From the NCBI GenBank assembly GCA_964424115.1, contig CAYRHN010000002.1, positions 309,589 through 373,588 on the forward strand: DNA of 64,000 nt. The letters run 5' to 3'. This stretch comes from CAYRHN01 sp964424115 (GTDB taxonomy: Bacteria; Chloroflexota; Anaerolineae; Anaerolineales; Anaerolineaceae). The position numbers were made by a program, and so were the translations under genes. Positions 1 to 7,856 of this stretch are shown one piece after another. The notes under the pieces are model-generated. The model had not been told where the DNA came from and searched no databases. It saw only the letters and a program-made list of their open reading frames with translations. Position 1 is the first letter of the stretch. The number at the start of each line of letters is the position of its first letter.

Positions 1-3000
1 CAGATGATCCAAATTGTCATAAGCATAGGAAATTGTCTTATCGGATAGATCTAGGGGCGCGATCTTTTCTATAGCGCTGGTCACGTTTCCATCGAAATCA
101 TATTGGTATTGATACTTCGCTAAAGTAATCAAAGCCCCAATATGTTCAATTTGGGTCACCTGTCCCAGCGCATTGTAAGTGCGTGCGGTAACCACATTGT
201 TCGGTAAGATGATCGTACTTAATCGTCCCGCATTATTGTAGGTGTATTGAGTCGTTAGTTCGCGCCAATCGAACACATAGGTTAAACGATTCAAACCATC
301 ATAACCATACGAGGTGGTGAAATTGGCTGATGAACGGGTCAATATTAATTGGGTACGGTTCCCAAGGCCATCATAAGTTGAGGATACCAAATGTCCAAAT
401 GGATTACTAACGAGTTTTATCCTTCCTACCTTATCATATGTCCAAGAAGTTTGCCCTAATCCATCCACCATGCGGGTCATGTTGCCAATACCATCATAAT
501 AAAAAGATACGTCCGGATCATTCGGGTAATTAATAACTTTCAACCGGTTTTGCGCGTCGTAAGTTTGGTAAATGGAGAATCCGTTTGGATTTGTTGCAGC
601 AACTTGATTACCAAGCGCATCGTAGCTATAACTCCACACATGATTTAACGCATCTCTTTGTTCAATCAGACGTCCTAATTCGTCATAGGAAAAATAACTG
701 GAATGCCCATTACCATCCAGTATACTGACGCGATTGCCATTAACATCATATGAATATTCTGTGCGCACATTGGTTTGGTTATCGGATGGTACGCCTTCGA
801 TTTGGTTTTCAATAACCACCGTCAATCGAGCCAAGTCATCATACTCATAGGCAGTCGTAGTCCCCTTTCCATTTACCACTGCTATTTGATTACCAGCTAG
901 ATCGAAGATAGAGTCGATTCGTACATTTTGGTCAGTCAATGGGGAGCCGGGGTTTCGGGCTGGCGGAACAGGATTATCGGCGCTTTGCCCCGTCAGATTA
1001 TACACTCTGGTTACAGCATGTTCCATACCGTCATAGTAAGTACGAGTAATCGCCCCGGCGGGATCAATTTCGGCAATTTGATTGTTATCCTTATCATACA
1101 TACTGCGCGTAACAAGATTGCGATCCGGGTATGTTGGATTATAAGCCGGCAATTGTGGGTTTGAAATGTCCTGGCCCTGAAGATTTTGAGCTATTGCTGT
1201 ATTTCGCCCCAATCCATCATAATAAGAACGGGAAATTCTGCCCAGTGTGTCTATCGTTGCAATCGTTTGACCATTTAGGTCATACACTGTTGTAAGAATT
1301 ATGTTTTGATCAGGATGCAGGGAATTGTAGGCCGGAGGCGAGGACACGTATATATCCTGCCCGGTCAAATTCTGAACAACAGTTACAGCACGACCAATTC
1401 CATCATAATAGGAACGAGAAATGGTACCCAAAGTATCCACTGAAGCGATAACCCTTCCATTCCCGTCATAAACCGTCCTGGTAACAATATTCTGGTCCGG
1501 ATAGGTTGAAGAATACGCCGGCGGTGTAGGATTGTTAATGGATTGACCTTGCAAATGACTGACCTGATATATTTGTCGGCCCAGCGCATCGTAATAGAAG
1601 CGATTGATGCGGCCATAGGTATCAATGGTTGCTATAGTGCGGCCGCCAATGTCTGAGATTGTCTCTGACCAAATATTCTGATCTGTGATTTCAGGGTTGA
1701 ATTGGGGCGGAAGCTCCGATTCAATTGCTTGCCCAGTCATATTAGTCACGGTCAATACCGAAACGTAACTACTGTCTCCTGAATATCTGCGATCGTAATA
1801 TGTTCGGGTAATTTTACCGTCTGGTTTGATCGTCGCAATAACCCGGCCTTCTAAATCATATCGGGTTTCGTTGAGTAAATTTTGAGTCGGATTATTTGGA
1901 TCATAGGCTGGTGGAGTATCATCCCAAATGTCAGTTCCCACCCAGTTTTCAACGACAGCGATTTGCCGGTTCAAACCATCATAATAGTTCCGTGTAATGG
2001 AACCATCTGGAGCCTGGCTGGCAATTGTATTTCCATTTCCATCGTGAAGAATATCGGTACGTAAATTTTCGCTGGCTGTTTGCGAGGTACGACTGGGAGG
2101 TTCTGAGTTCTCAATACCCCACTCGGTAAGATTTTGGATTTGAACGACTGGTTGACCAATCTGATTGCTGAAATAATAAGTTCGGTCGATCCTTCCACCT
2201 GGGTTGATTGTTGCGATAACATTTCCAACCTCGTCATACACAGTTTCTGTTAGCAGATTACGATCTGGATATAAAGGATCAAATGACGGTGGATTCTGCG
2301 CCGAAATCTCGCCAACAAAATTTTGCACAACTTTGACAGGTCGGTTAAGTGCATCATAATAGGTGCGGGTAACTCGTCCAAGCGGATCTGTTGTAGCGAC
2401 CAAGTTGCCGGCATCGTCATATTCATAATCTGTCCTGATATTACGATCGGGGTAATTGGAGCTTCGGAGTGGTGGCTGGCTGGTTTCGATAGATTGGTTA
2501 TATAAATTTTGGACTACAGTTGTCTGGCGACCTGCCGCATCATAATAATAACGGGTTATAACTTGCGCCTCGTCAATTGTGGCGATTAAGCGGTTGGCGT
2601 CATCATAAACATTTGAGTTGATTCGGTCATATGAGATATCAGTGCTTGGTTGGTAATTAGCAACATCACACGGATCTGTTTGAGGAGAATTTCCTTCTCC
2701 GCTTGCATTATTTACCAAACGCGTTACCCGTCCTACCGCATCATAACATGTCCAATCCGTGCGGCCCCAGGCATCGGTTTGGGTTTTTACTCGACCTGCC
2801 GAGTCATAAGTAAAATAGGTCGAAATGGTGTCGGCATACAAAGAAGTTGGTTGGACCGTGATTGTAGCTATTTGTCCGTAAGCATCATAATCGTAGGTTG
2901 TCACGCTTTGGCCTGGCGAGGTCACGGTTTCAAGATGTCCTTGTGCATTGTATGTATATTGCGTCTCTTGTTCCACCAAAGGATCAGAACTGACCGTTTT

Positions 3001-4803
3001 CTTTGTTTTTGTCAAATTTGAAACGCTATTTGAAAAGCTATATTCATAGGTCGTGGAGAATCCACGGGCGTCCGTCATTGAAATTGGATTATTTAAGCTG
3101 TTGTAAACAAGGCTCAATTCATTCCCAGCCGCATCTTCCACATGGGTTGGATTCGAACAGTTAGCGCTCCAGGATAATTGTGAAGTATTATTCAGGGCAT
3201 CCGTAATGCTGGTTATATTGAAATTCATGTCATAGGTTACCGTAATAGTTCCAGTACCCCCTGGTCGTTCGATCTGAGCAGGTGTACCCAAATTATTGTA
3301 ATCGCCGACGGTTGTATTTCCAAAAGCATCGGAAACCGATGTCGTATCTGTGTCAAATGTGAGAGCCACAACTAATTCGTCGTTTCCATTGTACTGCTCA
3401 TGGGCGCGTCCCTGTGAGTCATATTCAGTCCGTTCGATGATTTCATTGAGCGGATTTAACACTTTCCACAAACGATGATCTATATATTCATAAGCCCAAC
3501 TAGCGCCATTATCATTGACGCTGGTCAGATCTCCATTTTGATAAGTGTACGAGATTGTTCTTCCCGCAGAAGTACTTACAGATTCTAATTTTCCATCCAA
3601 ATTGTAACTGAAGGCTAGATATCTCCCGGATTGATCATCAGTCACCTGAGATAGCAAACCATCCGTATATATAAAATATTCAATAAACCCTTTAGCATTG
3701 GTTAATTTCGTGAGTTTGCCGCTGGTGTCAAATTCATATACCAGTTGATCAGACGATTTTAAAATATATCGATCGAGAGATGTTTCAAAGGTTAGCTCTG
3801 CTGAGATTCCAGGTAATGGGGCATATTTTGTAACCGTCTCATTGGCATCCGAAACAATCGTAAATCTGATTTTCGAACCATCCCCCATTTCAATAACTGC
3901 AAATCCATTTCCATCGTTTGGAGTTAGGTTGATTTCATAGTTGTGCCTCCAACCATACCCTTGCACGCCATCATCAGTTGACCGCAATGAGGAATAAGTG
4001 CGCTGGAGGAATAAATCACCGGCTACACCTTTGATCGATAGGTCAGTGGTTTGATATACATAATTCCCTGTCCGTGCATCGATGGGACCACCTACCCACC
4101 ATTGGGATTGAGATTGATTGTAAAAACACGGACTGACAGGAGACAAGGATTGATCGGAAGGTAATACTACTTCGTAAATTCTGTAATATAGATTTCCAAC
4201 ATTATCTGTCCAATTTATGCTGCTAGATTCTGATACTCTGATTCTAAGTTGATCTCCTTCACTCGCTGTATATTTCCAGCCTTTTACTCGGTCCACCACG
4301 ATGTCACTGTAAACTTTATCGTAATAATTTTGTGGCCATGTCGCCACATCTAGAAATTCTAATCCACCAGCATTACCAGTATTATCACCGCGCGAACATG
4401 GGGGATTTTGCTCACTAACATAGTGGTAACAAAAATGCCCCCAGGCATAGATAACATAGGTTTTTCCAGGGGTAAGCCCTGATATTAAAGTTCCATATTC
4501 GGATCTAGAATTGATTTCGCCTTGTGCAACAATTTCCCCCGAGTAAAGATTGATTTCACGGATGTTACTGGGATTATCAAGACTTATGGTTTCTGGTAAT
4601 GTTTCAAGTGATAACCTTGTGTTAACTAGACGAGATTTTAATAAGTGCTTTGGAATCTTCAATTGGGAGGTATTCATCCCAACTATCTTGATAATATTTT
4701 CGGAGATGGTGGATTTTGACGACCTTGTTTCACCGGGATTAGGAACGCCAAAATTACTTGCAAGCAAAGCAATCAGCAAGAACAGGTTGTACCAGGCCTT
4801 CAT
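1..4803 (-). CDS. giant secreted RHS/YD-repeat protein, 3' end beyond left edge
   Basis: This frame is open from an ATG at 4803 down to base 1 without a stop, so at least 1601 residues are encoded and the C-terminal end lies outside the window. The start is preceded by an AAGGGA ribosome-binding site. Residues 1-21 (MKAWYNLFLLIALLAS...) form a Sec signal peptide. Residues of about 30-220 look like beta-rich extracellular sequence. About residues 235-300 carry the DUF6531-type entry to an RHS shell (DARTGNYVYQTTDLSI, then RTYSS and GYGWRHNY). The rest is YD repeats of the type YDxxGRL, including a block of nine long compound units. Known RHS proteins fold into a hollow beta-cocoon around a C-terminal toxin or wrap carbohydrate-binding parts, but the diagnostic C-terminus is missing here. 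Base composition is AT-richer than the comM copies next door. Confidence 0.9.
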   Translation of the reverse strand, partial: MKAWYNLFLLIALLASNFGVPNPGETRSSKSTISENIIKIVGMNTSQLKIPKHLLKSRLVNTRLSLETLPETISLDNPSNIREINLYSGEIVAQGEINSRSEYGTLISGLTPGKTYVIYAWGHFCYHYVSEQNPPCSRGDNTGNAGGLEFLDVATWPQNYYDKVYSDIVVDRVKGWKYTASEGDQLRIRVSESSSINWTDNVGNLYYRIYEVVLPSDQSLSPVSPCFYNQSQSQWWVGGPIDARTGNYVYQTTDLSIKGVAGDLFLQRTYSSLRSTDDGVQGYGWRHNYEINLTPNDGNGFAVIEMGDGSKIRFTIVSDANETVTKYAPLPGISAELTFETSLDRYILKSSDQLVYEFDTSGKLTKLTNAKGFIEYFIYTDGLLSQVTDDQSGRYLAFSYNLDGKLESVSTSAGRTISYTYQNGDLTSVNDNGASWAYEYIDHRLWKVLNPLNEIIERTEYDSQGRAHEQYNGNDELVVALTFDTDTTSVSDAFGNTTVGDYNNLGTPAQIERPGGTGTITVTYDMNFNITSITDALNNTSQLSWSANCSNPTHVEDAAGNELSLVYNSLNNPISMTDARGFSTTYEYSFSNSVSNLTKTKKTVSSDPLVEQETQYTYNAQGHLETVTSPGQSVTTYDYDAYGQIATITVQPTSLYADTISTYFTYDSAGRVKTQTDAWGRTDWTCYDAVGRVTRLVNNASGEGNSPQTDPCDVANYQPSTDISYDRINSNVYDDANRLIATIDEAQVITRYYYDAAGRQTTVVQNLYNQSIETSQPPLRSSNYPDRNIRTDYEYDDAGNLVATTDPLGRVTRTYYDALNRPVKVVQNFVGEISAQNPPSFDPLYPDRNLLTETVYDEVGNVIATINPGGRIDRTYYFSNQIGQPVVQIQNLTEWGIENSEPPSRTSQTASENLRTDILHDGNGNTIASQAPDGSITRNYYDGLNRQIAVVENWVGTDIWDDTPPAYDPNNPTQNLLNETRYDLEGRVIATIKPDGKITRTYYDRRYSGDSSYVSVLTVTNMTGQAIESELPPQFNPEITDQNIWSETISDIGGRTIATIDTYGRINRFYYDALGRQIYQVSHLQGQSINNPTPPAYSSTYPDQNIVTRTVYDGNGRVIASVDTLGTISRSYYDGIGRAVTVVQNLTGQDIYVSSPPAYNSLHPDQNIILTTVYDLNGQTIATIDTLGRISRSYYDGLGRNTAIAQNLQGQDISNPQLPAYNPTYPDRNLVTRSMYDKDNNQIAEIDPAGAITRTYYDGMEHAVTRVYNLTGQSADNPVPPARNPGSPLTDQNVRIDSIFDLAGNQIAVVNGKGTTTAYEYDDLARLTVVIENQIEGVPSDNQTNVRTEYSYDVNGNRVSILDGNGHSSYFSYDELGRLIEQRDALNHVWSYSYDALGNQVAATNPNGFSIYQTYDAQNRLKVINYPNDPDVSFYYDGIGNMTRMVDGLGQTSWTYDKVGRIKLVSNPFGHLVSSTYDGLGNRTQLILTRSSANFTTSYGYDGLNRLTYVFDWRELTTQYTYNNAGRLSTIILPNNVVTARTYNALGQVTQIEHIGALITLAKYQYQYDFDGNVTSAIEKIAPLDLSDKTISYAYDNLDHL
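850..2550 (-). repeat. nine tandem ~63-residue compound YD repeats inside the giant RHS gene
   Basis: Read on the minus strand, the block contains nine successive units of about 63 codons (189 bp). A typical unit reads YYDGLGR, then a VVQNLTGQ-like stretch, PPAYN, YPDQN, a TxxVYDxxG turn, and IATIDTLGRISRSY. Ordinary YD repeats are about 20 residues, so each unit is a super-repeat of a YD hairpin plus an inserted PP-x-YPD loop. Copies are diverged at protein level. Some have small insertions, such as YYDRRYSGDSSY around 1790, so this is an old array and not a recent DNA-level satellite. Confidence 0.8.
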
Positions 4804-5038
4804 GTTGTTTTCCCTTTCTTCAAAAATGGGTTTGGGTGTTTAGCAGCATAAATATGTGCTGAGAGACAAGGGCGCTATGTATAAAATTTTCAACTTCCCT
4901 GGAAAAAACAATAAACTGGCCTGTCCAATATTTTAGGGAAAATCAATCCTTAAGCACTTTCACCAAATTTGGGATGGACAGGTATACCATTAATTTCCGG
5001 GGCATTCCTTTCCCCCTGGATGTACCAGTAATGAGTTC
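4804..5038 (-). other. long 5' leader of the giant RHS gene
   Basis: This stretch has no gene of its own. It would be the transcribed leader of about 230 bases between the predicted promoter and the RHS start. It contains complementary 7-mers, GGACAGG/CCTGTCC, at 4976-4982 and 4920-4926. On the minus strand these are followed by a T-rich run (TTTATTGTTTTTT, 4914-4902). The arrangement could fold into a large stem-loop before the ribosome-binding site. The 49-base loop is too long for a classical terminator, so the structure is only a possibility. Confidence 0.35.
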
Positions 5039-5067
5039 AGTTTAGCATAAGGTTTCTGTTTTGGCAA
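5039..5067 (-). promoter_or_regulatory. sigma70-type promoter for the giant RHS gene
   Basis: On the minus strand TTGCCA (5067-5062) is followed after exactly 17 bases by TAAACT (5044-5039). The -35 box matches TTGACA at five of six positions and the -10 box matches TATAAT at four of six. An A/T-rich stretch lies just upstream. Transcription would start near 5032. Confidence 0.5.
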
Positions 5068-5104
5068 TGAAAAAAAGTCTTGTTTAGTTCATTTTCTATT
5101 GACG

Positions 5105-6224
5105 CGTTGGTACCCACACCCTGACGATGGTCAAATCGTTGTGATTAACATCCACACGGGCATGGATTGGAAGCCGCGATCAACTGAAAGTTGGCCGGGA
5201 AGGTGGAAGAGCCCTGCGCGCGACTGATGGTAACGACCTTATCCTCCAGCGGTTGGCGCATCACCTCCAGCACGCGCGGGCCGAACTCCGGCAGTTCGTC
5301 CAGGAAGAGCACCCCGCGGTGGGCGAGGGATATCTCACCGGGGTGCGGCCAGTTGCCGCCGCCGACCAGACCGGCATGGCTGATGGTGTGGTGCGGAGCG
5401 CGGAAGGGGCGCGTGCGCACCAGAGGAATATCGGCGGGAAGTTGGTCGGCAATCGAGTAGATGCGTGTGACATCCAACGCCTCGTCAATGCTCATCGTCG
5501 GCAAAATGGAGGGTAAAGCGCGCGCCAGGAGGGTCTTGCCTGCGCCGGGCGGGCCGATCATCAGCACGTTGTGCCCTCCGGCGGCGGCCACCTCCAGGGC
5601 GCGTTTGACATGCTCCTGGCCTTTGATCTCGCCAAAGTCGGTCTGTACCACCGCTTCCACCTGGGATATCTCAATCGTCGGTTGAACCGGGATCGGCGCG
5701 CGGCCGTCCAGGTGAGCTACCAGGCTTTCCAGCGAAGCGACCGGGATGACCTCCAGGCCGGGAATGAGGGCCGCCTCAGCGGCATCCGCCTGGGGGACAA
5801 AAACGCGCGTGTAGCCCTGCTCGCGCGCCAGGGCGGCCATCGGCAACACCCCGCGCACATGGCGCACGCTGCCGTCCAGCGACAGTTCGCCGATCACCAG
5901 GCTGTTGTCCAGCGAAGTGAGGGGGAGCTGTTCGGAGGCTAATAATACCCCCAGGGCAATCGGCAGGTCGTAGGCTGGGCCTTCCTTGCGCATCGAGGCC
6001 GGGGCCAGATTGACCGTCACCCGTTTGCGCGGATACATCAGCCCGGTGTTTTTGATCGCGGCCTGGACGCGCTCGCGCGATTCCTGCACGGCGGCATCCG
6101 GCAGGCCGACGATGAACATGCCCGGCAGGCCGTTGCTGGAATCGACTTCCACCTCAACGATCATGGCATCCAGGGCGATAATAGAACAGGAGAGAACGCG
6201 GGAGAGCATGGGTTAAGTGTAGAG
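5105..6224. repeat. comM duplication, copy 1 (partner 7857-8976)
   Basis: This 1.1-kb block matches 7857-8976 without insertions or deletions (constant offset 2752). The match begins at CGTTGG about 40 bases beyond the ORF stop and ends 15 bases upstream of the start codon (CTCTACACTTAACCC before ATG). Identity is patchy: roughly 5128-5478 appears identical, while the rest carries many mostly synonymous differences. That pattern suggests gene conversion. Confidence 0.9.
5145..6209 (-). CDS. comM: C-terminally truncated ComM/YifB Mg-chelatase-like AAA+ protein, copy 1
   Basis: The 354 residues cover the N-terminal ChlI-like domain (residues 1-170, start MLSRVLSCSIIALDAM) and the first part of the AAA+ core. 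Walker A is GPPGAGKTLLARALP and Walker B is GVLFLDELPEF. ComM is a hexameric helicase that promotes branch migration when transformed DNA is integrated. Family members are about 500 residues long and continue after NPCPCGY. Here the frame stops right after NPCPCGC, so the sensor/arginine-finger region and the Mg_chelatase_C domain are missing. Such a protein is unlikely to be a normal helicase. No Shine-Dalgarno sequence is seen before the ATG. The gene sits 20 bp after the amidase gene, upstream of the giant RHS gene. It may be a pseudogene; the second copy is truncated at the same base. Confidence 0.85.
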   Translation of the reverse strand: MLSRVLSCSIIALDAMIVEVEVDSSNGLPGMFIVGLPDAAVQESRERVQAAIKNTGLMYPRKRVTVNLAPASMRKEGPAYDLPIALGVLLASEQLPLTSLDNSLVIGELSLDGSVRHVRGVLPMAALAREQGYTRVFVPQADAAEAALIPGLEVIPVASLESLVAHLDGRAPIPVQPTIEISQVEAVVQTDFGEIKGQEHVKRALEVAAAGGHNVLMIGPPGAGKTLLARALPSILPTMSIDEALDVTRIYSIADQLPADIPLVRTRPFRAPHHTISHAGLVGGGNWPHPGEISLAHRGVLFLDELPEFGPRVLEVMRQPLEDKVVTISRAQGSSTFPANFQLIAASNPCPCGC

Positions 6225-6229
6225 ATATG

Positions 6230-7378
6230 CTAAGGCGCAGGGTAGCCTGTGAGAATTGAAGGTTCAACGAGACCTTCCGAATAATTTTCCGTAGGCGCTG
6301 GATAAGCAGTTAGCTGCAAATTATCACTTTGATCGGTGTAATTAGAATTATTTGTTATGACCGGTAAAAAGACCTTTTCTGGAAACATTCGCACAAGCAT
6401 AAATACTTTTGTCGGACTGGTTGAAATTTCCCATAGTGGTTGATCGACCACATCGAGCCCGTTTGCATCTGAATGATAAGTAACATATAATCCTGAACCA
6501 TCCTCTTTCGTTACAATCATTGTGTGGTAAGTATACCAGTTCTCTCCATCTTTGCTCATCAATTGAACTACATCACCCGGGACCAGGTAATAGGCTGCAA
6601 TTCCAGGGTTTTCTGTATAACCGAATTCAATTGCGTTGCTGCTTCGATGAGCAAAGTATTCTCGATAATCTGCCGGAACACTCCAAGTTGTAGCCCATTC
6701 CCATTCTCGGAAATCTCCCGTACAGAACAAAGAAGGATTTGGGTTTGCGTTGACATACCATTCAAAAAATGTGCTTTCTTGTTTACAGCCATCGCCACTA
6801 CCTACTTTTGGGTAACCAGCAGCAAACATAGCCTGGCTAACAAAATTCGTACAATCATCAAATCCGAAATCTGGATATAATGGATTACGTTTTGCAGAGC
6901 CTTGTTGGCTCCATAAATAAGCATACGCTATTGCTGATGCACGATTCTGAGCAGATGAAGTTTCCTCTATCTGCGGTGATAGATAATCTAAGGAAATATC
7001 CAGGTTTCTGGCCTCTGAAATAGGATAAATTCTGGGATCAAATTGGGACCCTTCGAATAAAGGTTTCATTTGTTCCCATGCATAATCAAGAATGGCAACT
7101 CGAGTTTCTTCGTTCTTAACAAACGCTGAATTTCCAAAGGATAATTCAGGATATTCACCAAGCAATATGCCTTTCATAAACAAAGCATATCCTCTGGTCT
7201 CGGGCATAATATTGAGATTATAGGTTTCGATGTATCTTAGGATTATTTGCTCGATTTCAACCTGTGTCACTTGATTGATTGGATTAGCTGGTGATTTTTG
7301 ATAATCTTGAATGACGTTAGTTCCCATGAGAGAGGATAAAAGTATTAAAACGGTTATTGCTGCTTTAATTAATTGCAT
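6230..7378 (-). CDS. exported Amidase_6-type (papain-like) cell-wall hydrolase
   Basis: The protein has 382 residues. An N-terminal hydrophobic segment (residues 4-19, AAITVLILLSSLMG) probably serves as a signal or anchor. Residues of about 40-105 form a small helical domain shared with the protein encoded just upstream at 7420-7806. From about residue 145 the Amidase_6 pattern follows: ASAIAYAYLWS, NPLYPDFGFDDCTNFVSQ (candidate catalytic Cys), a Trp-rich middle, GDVVQL, and YHTMIVT (candidate catalytic His) with VTYHSDANG. Amidase_6 proteins are putative peptidoglycan or amide hydrolases. The C-terminal 50 residues are Thr/Pro/Asn-rich. A GGAGG ribosome-binding site lies 9 bases before the ATG. 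Its place between two comM copies inside an Rhs island suggests a cassette gene, so it could be an effector or a self-wall enzyme. Confidence 0.75.
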   Translation of the reverse strand: MQLIKAAITVLILLSSLMGTNVIQDYQKSPANPINQVTQVEIEQIILRYIETYNLNIMPETRGYALFMKGILLGEYPELSFGNSAFVKNEETRVAILDYAWEQMKPLFEGSQFDPRIYPISEARNLDISLDYLSPQIEETSSAQNRASAIAYAYLWSQQGSAKRNPLYPDFGFDDCTNFVSQAMFAAGYPKVGSGDGCKQESTFFEWYVNANPNPSLFCTGDFREWEWATTWSVPADYREYFAHRSSNAIEFGYTENPGIAAYYLVPGDVVQLMSKDGENWYTYHTMIVTKEDGSGLYVTYHSDANGLDVVDQPLWEISTSPTKVFMLVRMFPEKVFLPVITNNSNYTDQSDNLQLTAYPAPTENYSEGLVEPSILTGYPAP

Positions 7379-7419
7379 GATGGATTACCTCCGTGTCAGC
7401 GAAGAAAATTATAAGATGA

Positions 7420-7806
7420 TTAATTAGTAGGTTGCAATTGAATTGTGGGGACAGGTTTTGGCTCAGCGGCTCCTTCGGGTTGTTTGTATTTTTTATCCAA
7501 ATGTTTTCCCGCATAACTAATTATCGCATCTCGTATTTTTGGATCATTCCCGTAAATTGGATTCTTGCCGGTTAATTCAGGGTAACCATCAAGTAATATT
7601 CCTTTCATAAGTAAGCTATACCCTTCAGTGCCGGGTTCAATGTCTAGTCCTTTTGCTTCGATATAGGAAAGAATTATTTTTTCTGCTTCAATTTCATCCG
7701 GGGTTAGCTTTGGTTTTTGTTCGTTTTGTAGCCACAATATTCCAAGAAAAATGGCAATTCCAGCGAATATAACTGCCAGGGCATAAAGAATTTTTTTGTG
7801 TCTCAT
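7420..7806 (-). CDS. small membrane-anchored protein sharing the amidase N-terminal domain
   Basis: The 128-residue protein has a basic N-terminus, one membrane helix (residues about 7-26, YALAVIFAGIAIFLGILWL) and an exported soluble part. Residues of about 40-105 (EIEAEKIILSYIEAKGL, GYSLLMKGILLDGYPEL, RDAIISYAGKHLDK) align clearly with residues 40-105 of the amidase encoded 41 bp downstream (EIEQIILRYIETYNL, GYALFMKGILLGEYPEL, RVAILDYAWEQMKP). The tail is Pro-rich. The start has a good AGGAG site. I do not recognise the family. The shared module beside a possible wall hydrolase makes it a candidate regulator, partner or immunity protein for that enzyme; this is inference only. Confidence 0.65.
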   Translation of the reverse strand: MRHKKILYALAVIFAGIAIFLGILWLQNEQKPKLTPDEIEAEKIILSYIEAKGLDIEPGTEGYSLLMKGILLDGYPELTGKNPIYGNDPKIRDAIISYAGKHLDKKYKQPEGAAEPKPVPTIQLQPTN

Positions 7807-7856
7807 TTTCTATCTCCTAGTGAAATATGGTTGGGTGGGGAATCAGCTTATTGTTT

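Noticed and set aside
928..3021. Several plus- and minus-strand frames inside the giant RHS gene
   Set aside because: All lie within the repeat-rich 1601-codon frame and share its period, so they are shadows.
5191..6216. Long plus-strand frames opposite comM copy 1 (and again at 7943-8637 opposite copy 2)
   Set aside because: They are shadows of GC-rich comM coding sequence; no family pattern, no ribosome-binding site, and they repeat only because comM is duplicated.
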